Shown: positions 1-8,323 of the stretch, piece by piece | Layout: each line of letters starts with the position of its first letter | How positions within the stretch are numbered: position 1 is the first letter of the stretch | DNA from: Aestuariivita sp049276915 | GTDB lineage: Bacteria; Pseudomonadota; Alphaproteobacteria; Rhodobacterales; Rhodobacteraceae | NCBI RefSeq assembly: GCF_049276915.1 | Contig: NZ_JBASXK010000089.1 | Coordinates: 17,112 to 81,111, forward strand | Reading direction: 5' to 3' | DNA: 64,000 nt | Program-made: the position numbers and the translations under genes | Notes under the pieces: generated by a model | What the model was told of the DNA's origin: nothing | Databases searched by the model: none | Seen by the model: only the letters and a program-made list of their open reading frames with translations

Positions 1-288
1 CCCGGCATGACCGAAGCGGCCCTTGCCGATATCGCGCAACAGGCCCTGACCCGCTGGTCGCTGGGTGATGTGCTGGTGATCCACCGTTTTGGCCGGCTTG
101 CTCCGGGTGACTTGATCATGATGGTGGCCACCGCAGCCCCACATCGCAAAGACGCCTTCGAAGCGGCGGAATTCCTGATGGACTATCTCAAGTCCCGCGC
201 GCCCTTCTGGAAAAAGGAATACAGCGCGCAAGAGGCCCGATGGGTCGCGGCCAAGGATGAGGACGAAGACGCGCTGACCCGCTGGTAA
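1..288 (+). CDS. moaE: Molybdopterin synthase catalytic subunit MoaE (3' part)
   Basis: The reading frame is open from base 1, so the gene starts upstream of the window; about 95 C-terminal residues are visible. MoaE is the large subunit of molybdopterin synthase and, with thiocarboxylated MoaD, inserts the two dithiolene sulfurs into cyclic pyranopterin monophosphate in the cytoplasm. The frame shows the PGMTE stretch, a VIHRFGRL strand and the MDYLKSRAPFWKKE block whose two spaced lysines match the catalytic lysines of the family (Lys119 and Lys126 in E. coli numbering). It ends at a TAA. Other molybdenum cofactor genes lie further on (moaB near 12 kb; fdhD-mobA-mobB-moeA near 25-29 kb), so cofactor genes are dispersed here. 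Confidence 0.93.
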   Translation, partial: PGMTEAALADIAQQALTRWSLGDVLVIHRFGRLAPGDLIMMVATAAPHRKDAFEAAEFLMDYLKSRAPFWKKEYSAQEARWVAAKDEDEDALTRW

Positions 289-300
289 ACCGGCCCGCCC

Positions 301-328
301 GCTTCTTTCTGGTCAAAAATACCCAAAA
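301..328. repeat. Dispersed intergenic repeat, copy 1
   Basis: This short sequence begins GCTTCTTTCTGGTC, then four variable bases, then AAATACCC. It lies just after the moaE stop and in front of the convergent gene end at 349. Close copies occur at 36846-36870, 48078-48105 and 51252-51276 (reverse), with a decayed copy near 63183-63204. Copies 1 and 3 agree over nearly the whole 28 bases. It has no strong self-complementarity, so it does not look like a simple terminator. Confidence 0.7.
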
Positions 329-348
329 GCCGCAGGTGTCATAGGCGC

Positions 349-675
349 TCAGGCCTGGCGGGCGCGCTCCAACTGTCCGCGCAGTTCCTCGGCTTCTCGG
401 CGTGCATCGCGCAGCCCTTCCATGGCCGCGTTCAGTTCGGCTTCGGTCTGGCTGAGTTGATTGGTCAGTTCGGCCTCGCGCTGCTGCAGGTAGGTGATCG
501 CCTGATCGCGGGTCTCTTCAGCCTCGTGCAGTTCCTGGCTCATCCTCTCCAATTCACCCACATCCGCCGAGGACACACGGGTAAAGCGGTGCACCAGCCA
601 GTTCGCGAACCAGCCCAGTGAAAATGCCACGAACAGAATGATCGCGGTTGTCAGAATGAATTCAGTTCTGTTCAT
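349..675 (-). CDS. Small membrane-anchored coiled-coil protein
   Basis: A 108-residue protein beginning MNRTEFILTT. Residues about 5-27 form one hydrophobic membrane segment (FILTTAIILFVAFSLGWFANWL). The rest is charged and heptad-rich (ELERMSQELHEAEETRDQ through LRGQLERARQA), typical of a long coiled coil. The frame stays open upstream to 729, but the ATG at 675 gives the expected membrane-anchor N-terminus and overlaps the last bases of the OmpA-family gene, which suggests translational coupling. I do not recognise the family beyond its architecture. Pairing with an OmpA-like envelope protein suggests an envelope role, which is inference only. Confidence 0.75.
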   Translation of the reverse strand: MNRTEFILTTAIILFVAFSLGWFANWLVHRFTRVSSADVGELERMSQELHEAEETRDQAITYLQQREAELTNQLSQTEAELNAAMEGLRDARREAEELRGQLERARQA

Positions 676-2569
676 CGCCCGTCCCTTCGCCCCCGGTATC
701 GCTTGTTGCGCTGTCCTGGGCAACCGCATCCAGGGTTTTTTCTGCCTCTGGAACCGAGGGTTCGGGACGGATCAGCCGGAATTCGATCCGGCGGTTTTCC
801 TCACGCCCTTCCTCGGTGGAGTTATCAGCGATGGGGCGGGTCTCGCCATAGCCTTTGGCGATGAAATTCGTGGTCAGGATGCGCCGGGCGCGCAGCTCGT
901 TCAGCACCGATTGCGCGCGGGCCTGGCTGAGTTGTTCGTTCATGCTTTCGCGGCCCTGGCTGTCGGTATGGCCCTGAATTTCAAGCCGGATATCGCCGCA
1001 GATGGTCAAGAGATCCGCAATCGCGTTCATGGTGTCGAGGGAACTGGCCGTAATCGTGGCCGAGCCGGGCTCGAAGGTGATTTGCCCGCTCGACATGATT
1101 TCGGCCAGACCTGCCTCGCAGATTTCCGGACTTGGCGCGACATCCGTCGGTTGGGGCGGTTCGCGGAAGGCCACGTCGATCTCGAAGGTTTCGGTCTCAC
1201 CCAGCTTGGAGGAGAACAATCGCGCGATCTCTGCGTTGCCCTCTTCGTTATGGGTCATGCCGCGGATGGAGAGGTTGTCCGGCGTGACCCGCAAGACGCC
1301 GTTCTCGAGCTTGGAGAGGGCTTCAAGCCCGGTCAGAACGCGCAGGGGCCAGTCCAGGGGCAACCCTTCGACGACCCGGGCGGCCGTGTAAACGCTGGCC
1401 GAGCCGAAGCGCGCTTTGGCATAGCTGTCGGCCAGTTCGCGCAGTGCTGGGTCGCTCAGGCGTCCGCGCAGCTGGACCAGCCCTTCCGGGCTGAGCGTGG
1501 CGGTGAACTCGGGTGGGCCTTCGGCGCTTGCGTTCTCGGGCCGCGGCAGCGTCGCAAACAGCGCGAAGACATCCGGCAGGCTGTTTTCCAACTCGCCGAC
1601 CACGCGGTCGAACAGCGCCTCGGAGGTGCCTTCCAAAGCCACCAGTGCCACATCGGCATCCGAGAATGTCACGGTGCCGCCGCCAAGCTCGGCCACCGCG
1701 CGCAGAGCTTTTTCTGCCGCCTCGGCCCAGCGCGGTGTGGGCACACCCATACCGATGGTGCAACGCGCTGTCCCGGTCAGGCCGGCGGCGCGGGCTGCAT
1801 TCAGAATGCGTTCCTGCGCCTCGTCATCCTGCGCCGAGCAGGCATCGAACCGCCCGCCCTGTTCATCCAGCACAAAGCGCAGCGTGAACGGTGTGATCAC
1901 TGGGCGCGGGGCCGCGATATCCAGCGCCATGATCAGGGCCGGCGGGATGCGGCGCTGCAGATCGCGCTCGAGCGCGGCTTTTTCCTCGGCACTATCGGCG
2001 ATTGCCGTGATCTCGATCTGACCCGAATCGACCGAAATTTTCGAGCGCGGCAGCACCGCCAGGGCATTCAGGGCAAACCCCAGAGCGTCTTCCCAGCCTT
2101 CGGGCGGTGTGTAATCGGCGGTCTCCAGCAGGTCGGCCACCGGCAGGTCGCCGGCAAGTTCGCTCAGCTTGGCCAGTACCGCCTCGCGGTCGGTCGAGGC
2201 CGGGATCAGCCCGATCACCGAAATCCCGCTGTCATTGCGCAGAATTTCCGCTGAAAATCGCGGTGCCACAAGGCCCAGGGTGGGCACGACATCCATTCCG
2301 TCGATGATCCGTGTGGCATCGATCACCGTGCCCGTCGTGCTGATGGCGCGAAAGCGCATCGCCTCGGAAGGGGCTGTTCCTGACAGGGTAACGGTCAGAC
2401 CGTTGGACTGGACCTCGGCCCAGCCCATCTGCGCCTCATCCAGCGTGCGGCGCACGGAGATCTCGGAGTTTTGCTCGATTGCGCTGACGGCGAAGGACGC
2501 GGTCACAAGGCTGAGGACGGCGGCACCGGTAAACATTGATGTCACAATAAGCAATGAAGACAGGCGCAT
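662..2569 (-). CDS. OmpA-family outer-membrane/peptidoglycan-associated protein
   Basis: A 635-residue protein with an N-terminal signal sequence (MRLSSLLIVTSMFTGAAVLSLVTASFA). About 450 residues follow with repeated alpha/beta modules resembling BON-type domains (for example GTAPSEAMRFRAI and VIGLIPASTDREAVLAKL). The C-terminus is an OmpA domain, residues about 490-605, with the signature VRLEIQGHTDSQGRESMNEQLSQARAQSVL. OmpA domains bind the diaminopimelate of peptidoglycan, so the protein probably tethers the envelope from the periplasm. The final 30 residues are acidic and low-complexity. It is first of a two-gene unit with the coiled-coil gene at 349-675. A long plus-strand frame over this gene (638-2254) is a codon-bias shadow. 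Confidence 0.88.
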   Translation of the reverse strand: MRLSSLLIVTSMFTGAAVLSLVTASFAVSAIEQNSEISVRRTLDEAQMGWAEVQSNGLTVTLSGTAPSEAMRFRAISTTGTVIDATRIIDGMDVVPTLGLVAPRFSAEILRNDSGISVIGLIPASTDREAVLAKLSELAGDLPVADLLETADYTPPEGWEDALGFALNALAVLPRSKISVDSGQIEITAIADSAEEKAALERDLQRRIPPALIMALDIAAPRPVITPFTLRFVLDEQGGRFDACSAQDDEAQERILNAARAAGLTGTARCTIGMGVPTPRWAEAAEKALRAVAELGGGTVTFSDADVALVALEGTSEALFDRVVGELENSLPDVFALFATLPRPENASAEGPPEFTATLSPEGLVQLRGRLSDPALRELADSYAKARFGSASVYTAARVVEGLPLDWPLRVLTGLEALSKLENGVLRVTPDNLSIRGMTHNEEGNAEIARLFSSKLGETETFEIDVAFREPPQPTDVAPSPEICEAGLAEIMSSGQITFEPGSATITASSLDTMNAIADLLTICGDIRLEIQGHTDSQGRESMNEQLSQARAQSVLNELRARRILTTNFIAKGYGETRPIADNSTEEGREENRRIEFRLIRPEPSVPEAEKTLDAVAQDSATSDTGGEGTGDEQN

Positions 2570-2652
2570 AAAACAGACGTCTCAGACTTTGGTGGTGTTA
2601 AGACCTTGATGGCCGACAGGGGAGTGATACGCCCTGAGGTTCAGGATCGCAA

Positions 2653-3615
2653 TCACATCAAAAACGCAAGGCACAGGAAGATGAGCGGAATAAGGCCAGT
2701 GTCCCGGTTCGAGCGGAATAGGCGCAACAGCGTCGGGGTGCTTTCCACATCCAATTGGCGCAATTGCCAGGTCATGTGAATGCCCATGGCCCAGGGCCCC
2801 GCAAGGGCCACAACCAGCACCAGAGGGTTGGCATCCGGCATCGTCGCCAGGACGATCGCCAGGGTCAGCAGCAGAACCGTGCCCACCATGAAGCGTTTGA
2901 GCCAGACCGGAGATCTGTCCGCGAACAGACGCGCCGTGGATTTCACCCCGATCAGCGCGTCATCCTCGGTATCCTGATGGGCATAGATCGTGTCGTAAAA
3001 CAGGGTCCAGACAATGCCTGCGATGTATAGAACCACGGGTGCGGGATGCAGCGATCCGGTATGGGCCGCCCAGGCCAGCAATGCGCCCCAGTTGAAGGCA
3101 AGGCCAAGGAACAGTTGTGGCCACCAGGTAAAGCGTTTGGCGAAGGGATAGACCGCAACCGGCAGCAAAGCGAGAATTCCAAGCAGGATCGCGGTCGTGT
3201 TGAAGGTCAGAAGGATGCCAAAGGCGATCAGGGCCTGAGTGCACATCCAGACCGCCGCTGCGCGAACGCTGACCTGACCCGATGGGATCGGGCGCGAGCG
3301 GGTACGGGCGACCTTGCCGTCGAAGTCGCGATCACTGATATCGTTCCAGGTGCAGCCCGCTCCGCGCATCAGCCATGCCCCGATCGCACAGCCGACAGCG
3401 ATCCATGCATCTTCCGGGCGCAGTTCCGTGTCATGCAGGATTGCAAGCGCAAGACCCCACCAGCAGGGGATCAGCAGCAGCCATGTGCCGATCGGTCTAT
3501 CCGCGCGCGAGAGCCTCAGATAGGGCCGACTGGCCACCGGTGCCCAGCGGTCGACCCAATTGTCTTTTTCCGCGTCCGCGACTTGTCCGTCTGGTGTTGG
3601 CGCTTGGCCTTGCAT
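2653..3615 (-). CDS. ubiA: 4-hydroxybenzoate octaprenyltransferase UbiA
   Basis: A 320-residue polytopic inner-membrane protein that prenylates 4-hydroxybenzoate in ubiquinone synthesis. Both aspartate-rich Mg-prenyl diphosphate motifs are present: NDISDRDFD in the first half (TWNDISDRDFDGKVARTRSRPI) and YAHQDTEDD in the second. About eight hydrophobic segments follow the N-terminal hydrophilic extension (residues 1-30), which is longer than in many UbiA proteins. The start at 3615 lies only 11 bp from the divergent rsmE start and has no obvious Shine-Dalgarno sequence. I see no usable later start before the first motif, so I keep it. Confidence 0.93.
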   Translation of the reverse strand: MQGQAPTPDGQVADAEKDNWVDRWAPVASRPYLRLSRADRPIGTWLLLIPCWWGLALAILHDTELRPEDAWIAVGCAIGAWLMRGAGCTWNDISDRDFDGKVARTRSRPIPSGQVSVRAAAVWMCTQALIAFGILLTFNTTAILLGILALLPVAVYPFAKRFTWWPQLFLGLAFNWGALLAWAAHTGSLHPAPVVLYIAGIVWTLFYDTIYAHQDTEDDALIGVKSTARLFADRSPVWLKRFMVGTVLLLTLAIVLATMPDANPLVLVVALAGPWAMGIHMTWQLRQLDVESTPTLLRLFRSNRDTGLIPLIFLCLAFLM

Positions 3616-3626
3616 ATCTAGGAACC

Positions 3627-4349
3627 ATGACAGCGAAAATCAGGCTTTATGTAGAGCACCCTCTGGGTGCAGGGCAATCGGTTCCTTTGGACCGGGATCA
3701 GGCACATTATCTCTTTGGCGTGATGCGCCAGGGTGTGGGGGCGCAGATATCTCTTTTCAACGGGCGCGACGGCGAATGGCTCTCGGAAGTGACCGAAGCT
3801 GGCAAACGCGGCGGAAGCCTTGTAGCGATCCAGCAGACGCGGGCCTTGCAGATGCCCCCCGATCTCTGGGTGCTGTTTGCGCCGCTGAAAAAGGCGCGCA
3901 CGGATTTCATCGTGGAAAAGGCAACCGAGATGGGGGCGGCGCGCATCCTTCCCGTCCAGACGGATTTCACCAATGCCGACCGCATTCGTCAGGACCGCCT
4001 GCAGGCCCATGCCGTCGAGGCGGCCGAGCAATGCGGCGGAACCTATGTGCCCGAGGTTGCCCCTTTGCAAAAACTTGAGCGGTTGTTGTCGAACTGGCCT
4101 GACCGTCGCCAGCTGATGTTTTGCGACGAGGCCGAGGCGGGCAACAACCGGTCTCTGGCGGGTGCCGGACCGGGGCCTTGGGCGATTCTGATCGGTCCAG
4201 AAGGCGGGTTTTCGGATGCCGAACGCGCACGTCTTGCCGCTTTGCCCTTCTCTTACACGATCAGCCTTGGGCCGCGTATTCTGCGTGCTGACACCGCGGC
4301 GGTCGCGGCGTTGACCGTCTGGCAGCAGGTCCTGGGGGATTGGGGATGA
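3627..4349 (+). CDS. rsmE: 16S rRNA (uracil-1498-N3)-methyltransferase RsmE
   Basis: A 240-residue SPOUT-class methyltransferase that methylates U1498 of 16S rRNA with S-adenosylmethionine. An N-terminal PUA-like part (RLYVEH, HYLFGVMRQGVG) precedes the knotted SPOUT domain with KKARTDFIVEKATEMGAARILPVQTDFTNADRI, then AILIGPEGGFSDAERARL and LGPRILRADTAAVAAL, all classic RsmE blocks. The frame is open much further upstream, into the antisense of ubiA. MTAKIRLYVEH at 3627, after an AGGA, is the natural start. The TGA stop overlaps the ATG of the next gene (ATGA). Confidence 0.93.
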   Translation: MTAKIRLYVEHPLGAGQSVPLDRDQAHYLFGVMRQGVGAQISLFNGRDGEWLSEVTEAGKRGGSLVAIQQTRALQMPPDLWVLFAPLKKARTDFIVEKATEMGAARILPVQTDFTNADRIRQDRLQAHAVEAAEQCGGTYVPEVAPLQKLERLLSNWPDRRQLMFCDEAEAGNNRSLAGAGPGPWAILIGPEGGFSDAERARLAALPFSYTISLGPRILRADTAAVAALTVWQQVLGDWG

Positions 4350-4870
4350 GCTTTGTGCGCCCCGAGGCCCGCGCCGCAATCTGGCGGCTGCGCGAGGTCC
4401 TGGCCGGAGGGGGGCTTGCCGCGTTGGGTCTGTGGCTTGTGCTGGGGCGCGGTCTGACGGTCTGGCTGGGATATGGGGCGATGATCGTGGCGCTTGGGTT
4501 GATCGTGGTTGGCGTTCAGCGCGCACGGTTTCGCACCGGTGGCGGTGGTCCGGGTGTCGTGGCCATTGACGAAGGTCAGGTGGCCTATTTCGGCCCTCTG
4601 TCCGGCGGTGTGGTGGCGTTGGCCGACATGACGCGACTGACGCTGGATCCCGGTGCGCATCCGGCGCATTGGACGCTGGAAAGCGAGGCGCAGCCTGCGC
4701 TGCGGATCCCGGTGAATGCCGAAGGGTCCGAGCGGCTGTTTGACGCTTTCGCAGCCTTGCCGGGCATGCGCACGGAACGGATGCTTTCGCAGATGCGCAG
4801 CGCGGGAACACACCCCGTTGTGATCTGGCAGCGGACGCAAACACGCCCCGCGCACCTGCGCCTCCATTGA
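4346..4870 (+). CDS. Hypothetical two-helix membrane protein
   Basis: A 174-residue protein whose ATG overlaps the rsmE stop (ATGA), so it is probably translated by coupling. Residues about 20-60 contain two closely spaced hydrophobic segments (GGGLAALGLWLVLGRGLTVWLGYGAMIVALGLIVVGV), followed by a roughly 115-residue soluble domain with alternating hydrophobic beta-strand-like stretches (VVAIDEGQVAYFGPLSGGVVALADMTRLTLD). The arrangement resembles small bacterial proteins with a PH-like or DUF-type domain behind a membrane hairpin. I do not recognise a specific family. A TTG six bases upstream is an alternative start. Confidence 0.8.
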   Translation: MSFVRPEARAAIWRLREVLAGGGLAALGLWLVLGRGLTVWLGYGAMIVALGLIVVGVQRARFRTGGGGPGVVAIDEGQVAYFGPLSGGVVALADMTRLTLDPGAHPAHWTLESEAQPALRIPVNAEGSERLFDAFAALPGMRTERMLSQMRSAGTHPVVIWQRTQTRPAHLRLH

Positions 4871-4933
4871 CACCCCGCCGGTTTCGCCTCAGGACTGGCC
4901 TGCGAATGAGACTGCAAGATCGGAGCCCCGAAA

Positions 4934-6304
4934 ATGTCTATCCCACAATCCGGCGGCGGGCCGATCGAACGTCATGAACAACTGGCCGAGTATCTGGCCG
5001 AAGGCTGCAAGCCCAAGGAAGACTGGCGCATCGGCACCGAGCACGAAAAGTTCGGTTATTGCAAAGAGACATTGAAACCGCTGCCCTATGAGGGGGAACG
5101 CTCTATTCTGGCGGTGCTTGAGGGGTTGCGCGACCAACATGGCTGGGCCCCTGTGGAAGAAGGCGGCAAGCTGATCGGTCTGGTGAAAGACGGTGCCAAT
5201 GTGTCGCTTGAACCGGGTGGGCAACTGGAACTGTCGGGGGCGCCTCTCGAGACCATTCACGAGACGTGCGACGAGGTGAATGCGCATCTCAGGGACGTGA
5301 AAGATATCTCGGACAAGATCGGCGTGGGCTGGATCGGTCTGGGCGCGGCTCCGATCTGGAGCCATGACGAGATGCCGTTGATGCCCAAGGGCCGCTACAA
5401 TCTGATGGACGGCTATATGCAACAGGTCGGCACGATGGGCCGGACGATGATGCGGCGGACCTGTACGGTTCAGGTGAACCTCGATTTTTCCTCCGAAGCG
5501 GATATGGTCAAGAAACTGCGGGTTGCCTTTGCCTTGCAGCCCGTGGCGACCGCGCTGTTTGCGAATTCGCCGTTCTTCGAAGGAAAGCTGAACGGCCACA
5601 AAAGCTGGCGCAGCCGGGTCTGGCGTGATCTGGATGCAGATCGCACCGGCATGCTGCCCTTTGTGTTCGATGACGGCTTCGGTTTCGAAGCCTGGGTTGA
5701 ATACGCTCTGGATGTGCCGATGTATTTCGTCTATCGCGACGGCGCTTACATCAACGCCCTGGGGCAGTCATTCCGTGATTTCCTCAAAGGGCAACTGCCC
5801 GCGCTGCCCGGCGAAATGCCGACGTTAAGCGACTGGGCCGATCATCTTACCACGATTTTCCCCGAAGCACGGCTGAAGAAATTCATCGAGATGCGCGGTG
5901 CCGATGGTGGACCCTGGCGCAGGTTGTGTGCGCTGCCGGCATTCTGGGTTGGCCTGACCTATGATCAGGCTACGCTGGACGCGGCCTGGGATCTGGTCAA
6001 GGACTGGACGGCAGAGCAGCGCGAGGCGCTGAGAATTGCCGCCAGCGTCGATGGGCTGCAGGCCCGTGTGGATGGCATCAACATGCATGATCTGGCGCGC
6101 GAAGCTGTGGCTTTGTCGGATGCGGGCCTCAAGGCGCGGGCGCGGCCGGGTGCGGGCGGGCTGGTGCCGGATGAGACGCATTTCCTCAATACGCTCAAAG
6201 AAAACCTTGAGACCGGCAAAGTGGCCGCTGATGAGTTGCTGGATCATTATCGCGGCGACTGGAACGGCGACATGACCCGCGTGTTTGCCGATTACAGCTA
6301 CTGA
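4934..6304 (+). CDS. gshA: Glutamate-cysteine ligase, plant/alphaproteobacterial type
   Basis: A 456-residue ligase that makes gamma-glutamylcysteine, the first and rate-limiting step of glutathione synthesis. It belongs to the GCS2 (plant-like) class, shown by the early WRIGTEHEKFGYCKETLKPLPYEG block, the SLEPGGQLELSGAPLETIHETCDE glutamate-binding region, MLPKGRYNLMDGYMQQVGTMGRTMMRRTCTVQVNLDF and the FEGKLNGHKSWRSRVWRDLDADRTGMLPF segment. Length and motif order are complete. It is preceded by an independent 63-bp gap and a weak purine-rich site. The glutathione synthetase gene is not in the window. Confidence 0.95.
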   Translation: MSIPQSGGGPIERHEQLAEYLAEGCKPKEDWRIGTEHEKFGYCKETLKPLPYEGERSILAVLEGLRDQHGWAPVEEGGKLIGLVKDGANVSLEPGGQLELSGAPLETIHETCDEVNAHLRDVKDISDKIGVGWIGLGAAPIWSHDEMPLMPKGRYNLMDGYMQQVGTMGRTMMRRTCTVQVNLDFSSEADMVKKLRVAFALQPVATALFANSPFFEGKLNGHKSWRSRVWRDLDADRTGMLPFVFDDGFGFEAWVEYALDVPMYFVYRDGAYINALGQSFRDFLKGQLPALPGEMPTLSDWADHLTTIFPEARLKKFIEMRGADGGPWRRLCALPAFWVGLTYDQATLDAAWDLVKDWTAEQREALRIAASVDGLQARVDGINMHDLAREAVALSDAGLKARARPGAGGLVPDETHFLNTLKENLETGKVAADELLDHYRGDWNGDMTRVFADYSY

Positions 6305-6371
6305 GGCGAAGGGCGCTCAATCTCAAAGAGTCGGCGTGTCACTGGACCGTTCGTGACCGGTTCGGGATCTT

Positions 6372-6980
6372 TCAGGACTTGTCGCCGATCTTGGATTCCG
6401 TGCCGGCGCGAATGCGGGAGATGTTCTCGCGGTGACGCCAGAAAATCAGCAGGGTCAGCGCCATGGCCAGCAGGATCGACTGAGGGTATCCCAGCGCCAT
6501 GACCCAGAAGCTGGACAGGGATGCCATCATCAGCGCGGCCATTGAGGACATGCGCTTGAGATAGGCAAAAACCAGCCAGGTCGCGCAGCAGGCCAGCCCG
6601 ATGGGCCATGCATAGGCAAGCCAGACACCCAGGAAGGTGGCCACGCCCTTGCCGCCGCGAAAGCGCAGCCAAACGGGAAAGCAATGGCCGATAAAGGCTG
6701 CCAGGGCGGCCAGTTGCACCGCATCCTCGGGCGTGAAAGCCCGCGCCAGAAGCACGGCCACGGATGCCTTGCCGCCATCCAGAAGCAGCGTCAGCGCGGC
6801 GGCTTTCTTGCTGCCGGTGCGCAACACATTGGTGGCCCCGATGTTGCCAGAGCCGATCTCGCGCAGATTGCCCAGACCCATGACACGGGCAAGCACCATG
6901 CCGAACGGGATCGAGCCCAGCAGATAGCCGATCGCGGCCCAGATCAGCAGAATGGGTGCAGAGGATATGAGATCTGGCAT
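6372..6980 (-). CDS. plsY: Glycerol-3-phosphate acyltransferase PlsY
   Basis: A 202-residue inner-membrane protein with about five membrane segments that transfers acyl groups from acyl-phosphate to glycerol-3-phosphate, starting phospholipid synthesis. The family motifs are clear: YLLGSIPFGMVLARVMGLGNLREIGSGNIGATNVLR, ALTLLLDGGKASVAVLLA, FIGHCFPVWLRFRGGKGVATFLG and FWRHRENISRIRAGTESKIG. Its ATG overlaps the stop of the PyrC-like gene (TGATG at 6982-6978), so it is the last gene of the minus-strand pyrB operon. plsY downstream of pyrC is a common alphaproteobacterial arrangement. Confidence 0.95.
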   Translation of the reverse strand: MPDLISSAPILLIWAAIGYLLGSIPFGMVLARVMGLGNLREIGSGNIGATNVLRTGSKKAAALTLLLDGGKASVAVLLARAFTPEDAVQLAALAAFIGHCFPVWLRFRGGKGVATFLGVWLAYAWPIGLACCATWLVFAYLKRMSSMAALMMASLSSFWVMALGYPQSILLAMALTLLIFWRHRENISRIRAGTESKIGDKS

Positions 6981-8260
6981 CAGTGCCTCCGATAGACTTC
7001 TTTACCGTCCACATATGTGGCCAGCACCCGGCCCTGCATGCGCTGGCCGTCAAACGGGGTGTTCTTGGATTTTGACAGCAGGGTCGAGCGGTTGAGAACA
7101 AAGGGCACGTCCGGATCAAACAGAACAAGATCCGCCGGTGCGCCCACGCCAAGACGCCCCGATGGCAGGCCAAGCCGTTTGGCCGGGTTCAGCGCCATGG
7201 CGCGAAACAGTTGCGGCAGGTCAAGCTGGCCCGCGTGATAGAGGCGCAGGGCCGCCGGCAGGAAGGTCTCCAAAGCGACGGCACCGCTGGCGGCTTCTTC
7301 GAAGGGCAGGCGTTTGCTTTCTTCGTCCTGTGGCGTGTGCATCGACGAGATTACGTCGATCAGCCCGTCACGCACCGCTTGTACCACCGCCATCCGGTCT
7401 TCTTCCGAGCGCAGTGGCGGCTTGACCTTGAAGAACGTCCGATAGTCGGCCACGTCCAGCTCATTCAGCGTCAGATGATGGATCGACACGCCTGCAGTGA
7501 TGTCAAACCCGTTTGATTTGGCCCGCTCCAGCGCGGGCAGGGCGCGCGCGGTGGTTATCTGGTCGGCGTGATAGCGCGCTCCGGTCATCTCGATCAGGGC
7601 GATGTCCCGGTCCAGTCCTATGCGCTCGGCCATGGGCGTGACAGCTGGCAGTCCACGCAGAGAGGCGAATTTGCCCGAGGTCGCCGCGGCACCGGCCGAC
7701 AGGCCCGGTTCCTGGGGATGGGCAATGACCAGCGCGCCACAGGAGCGCGCATAGGTCAGCGCGCGTGCAAAGACCTTTGTGTTTTGCACCACGTGGTCGC
7801 AATCGGTGAAGGCGACGGCTCCGGCATCCATCAGAAAGCCGATCTCGGTCATCTCGCGGCCTGCGCGTTCCTTGGTGAGCGCGGCCATGGGCAGGACATT
7901 GACCGGTGCGGCTTCGTTGGCGCGGCGGGTGACGAATTCCAGCGTTTCCGGGCTGTCGATGGCAGGTGTGGTGTCGGGACGCGTGACCATTGTGGTCACG
8001 CCGCCTGCCGCGGCGGCCTGTCCGGCCGAGCGATAGCTTTCCTTGTGCCGCTCGCCCGGCTCGCAGACCTTGACGCCGATATCGACGATGCCCGGTGCGA
8101 GGCATTTGCCCTGACAGTCGATCACCTGATCATCCGGGTTCGGGCTTGCACCTTCTGGCAGAATGGCCTCGATCCGGCCACCGTTGATGCGCAGTGCACC
8201 GGGTTGATCCAACCCGGTCTCGGGGTTGATGAGGCGGGCATTGGTAAACAGGATGCTCAT
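6980..8260 (-). CDS. pyrC: Dihydroorotase-like protein PyrC' with degenerate metal site
   Basis: A 426-residue amidohydrolase-fold protein of the class I dihydroorotase family. It keeps the family frame (CLAPGIVDIGV, SAGQAAAAGGVTTMVTRPDTTPAIDSPETLEFV, VSIHHLTLNE, GRLGVGAPADLVLFDP) but has lost the catalytic metal ligands. The usual DxHxHxREPG is DIGVKVCEPG, so both histidines are gone, and the usual ATDHAPH near residue 300 is SSMHTPQ. This matches the inactive PyrC' (PyrX) proteins known from Pseudomonas, which assemble with PyrB and support its structure rather than hydrolyse dihydroorotate. A functional dihydroorotase should then be elsewhere in the genome. It sits in the pyrB operon and its stop overlaps the plsY start. 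Confidence 0.88.
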   Translation of the reverse strand: MSILFTNARLINPETGLDQPGALRINGGRIEAILPEGASPNPDDQVIDCQGKCLAPGIVDIGVKVCEPGERHKESYRSAGQAAAAGGVTTMVTRPDTTPAIDSPETLEFVTRRANEAAPVNVLPMAALTKERAGREMTEIGFLMDAGAVAFTDCDHVVQNTKVFARALTYARSCGALVIAHPQEPGLSAGAAATSGKFASLRGLPAVTPMAERIGLDRDIALIEMTGARYHADQITTARALPALERAKSNGFDITAGVSIHHLTLNELDVADYRTFFKVKPPLRSEEDRMAVVQAVRDGLIDVISSMHTPQDEESKRLPFEEAASGAVALETFLPAALRLYHAGQLDLPQLFRAMALNPAKRLGLPSGRLGVGAPADLVLFDPDVPFVLNRSTLLSKSKNTPFDGQRMQGRVLATYVDGKEVYRRH

Positions 8261-8323
8261 GACTGACCCCTCCCTTCCGCTGCCCCGGTATCTGTGGCGT
8301 CTGCGTTCATCATCTTGGGGCCT

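Noticed and set aside
638..2254. Long plus-strand frame (538 codons) over the OmpA-family gene
   Set aside because: It is antisense to a gene with signal peptide and OmpA motif; its translation has no recognisable domain and the composition of a codon-bias shadow.
6305..6371. Possible terminator between gshA and plsY
   Set aside because: Only short complementary pieces (ACCG/CGGT) are present with no T run, so I do not call one.
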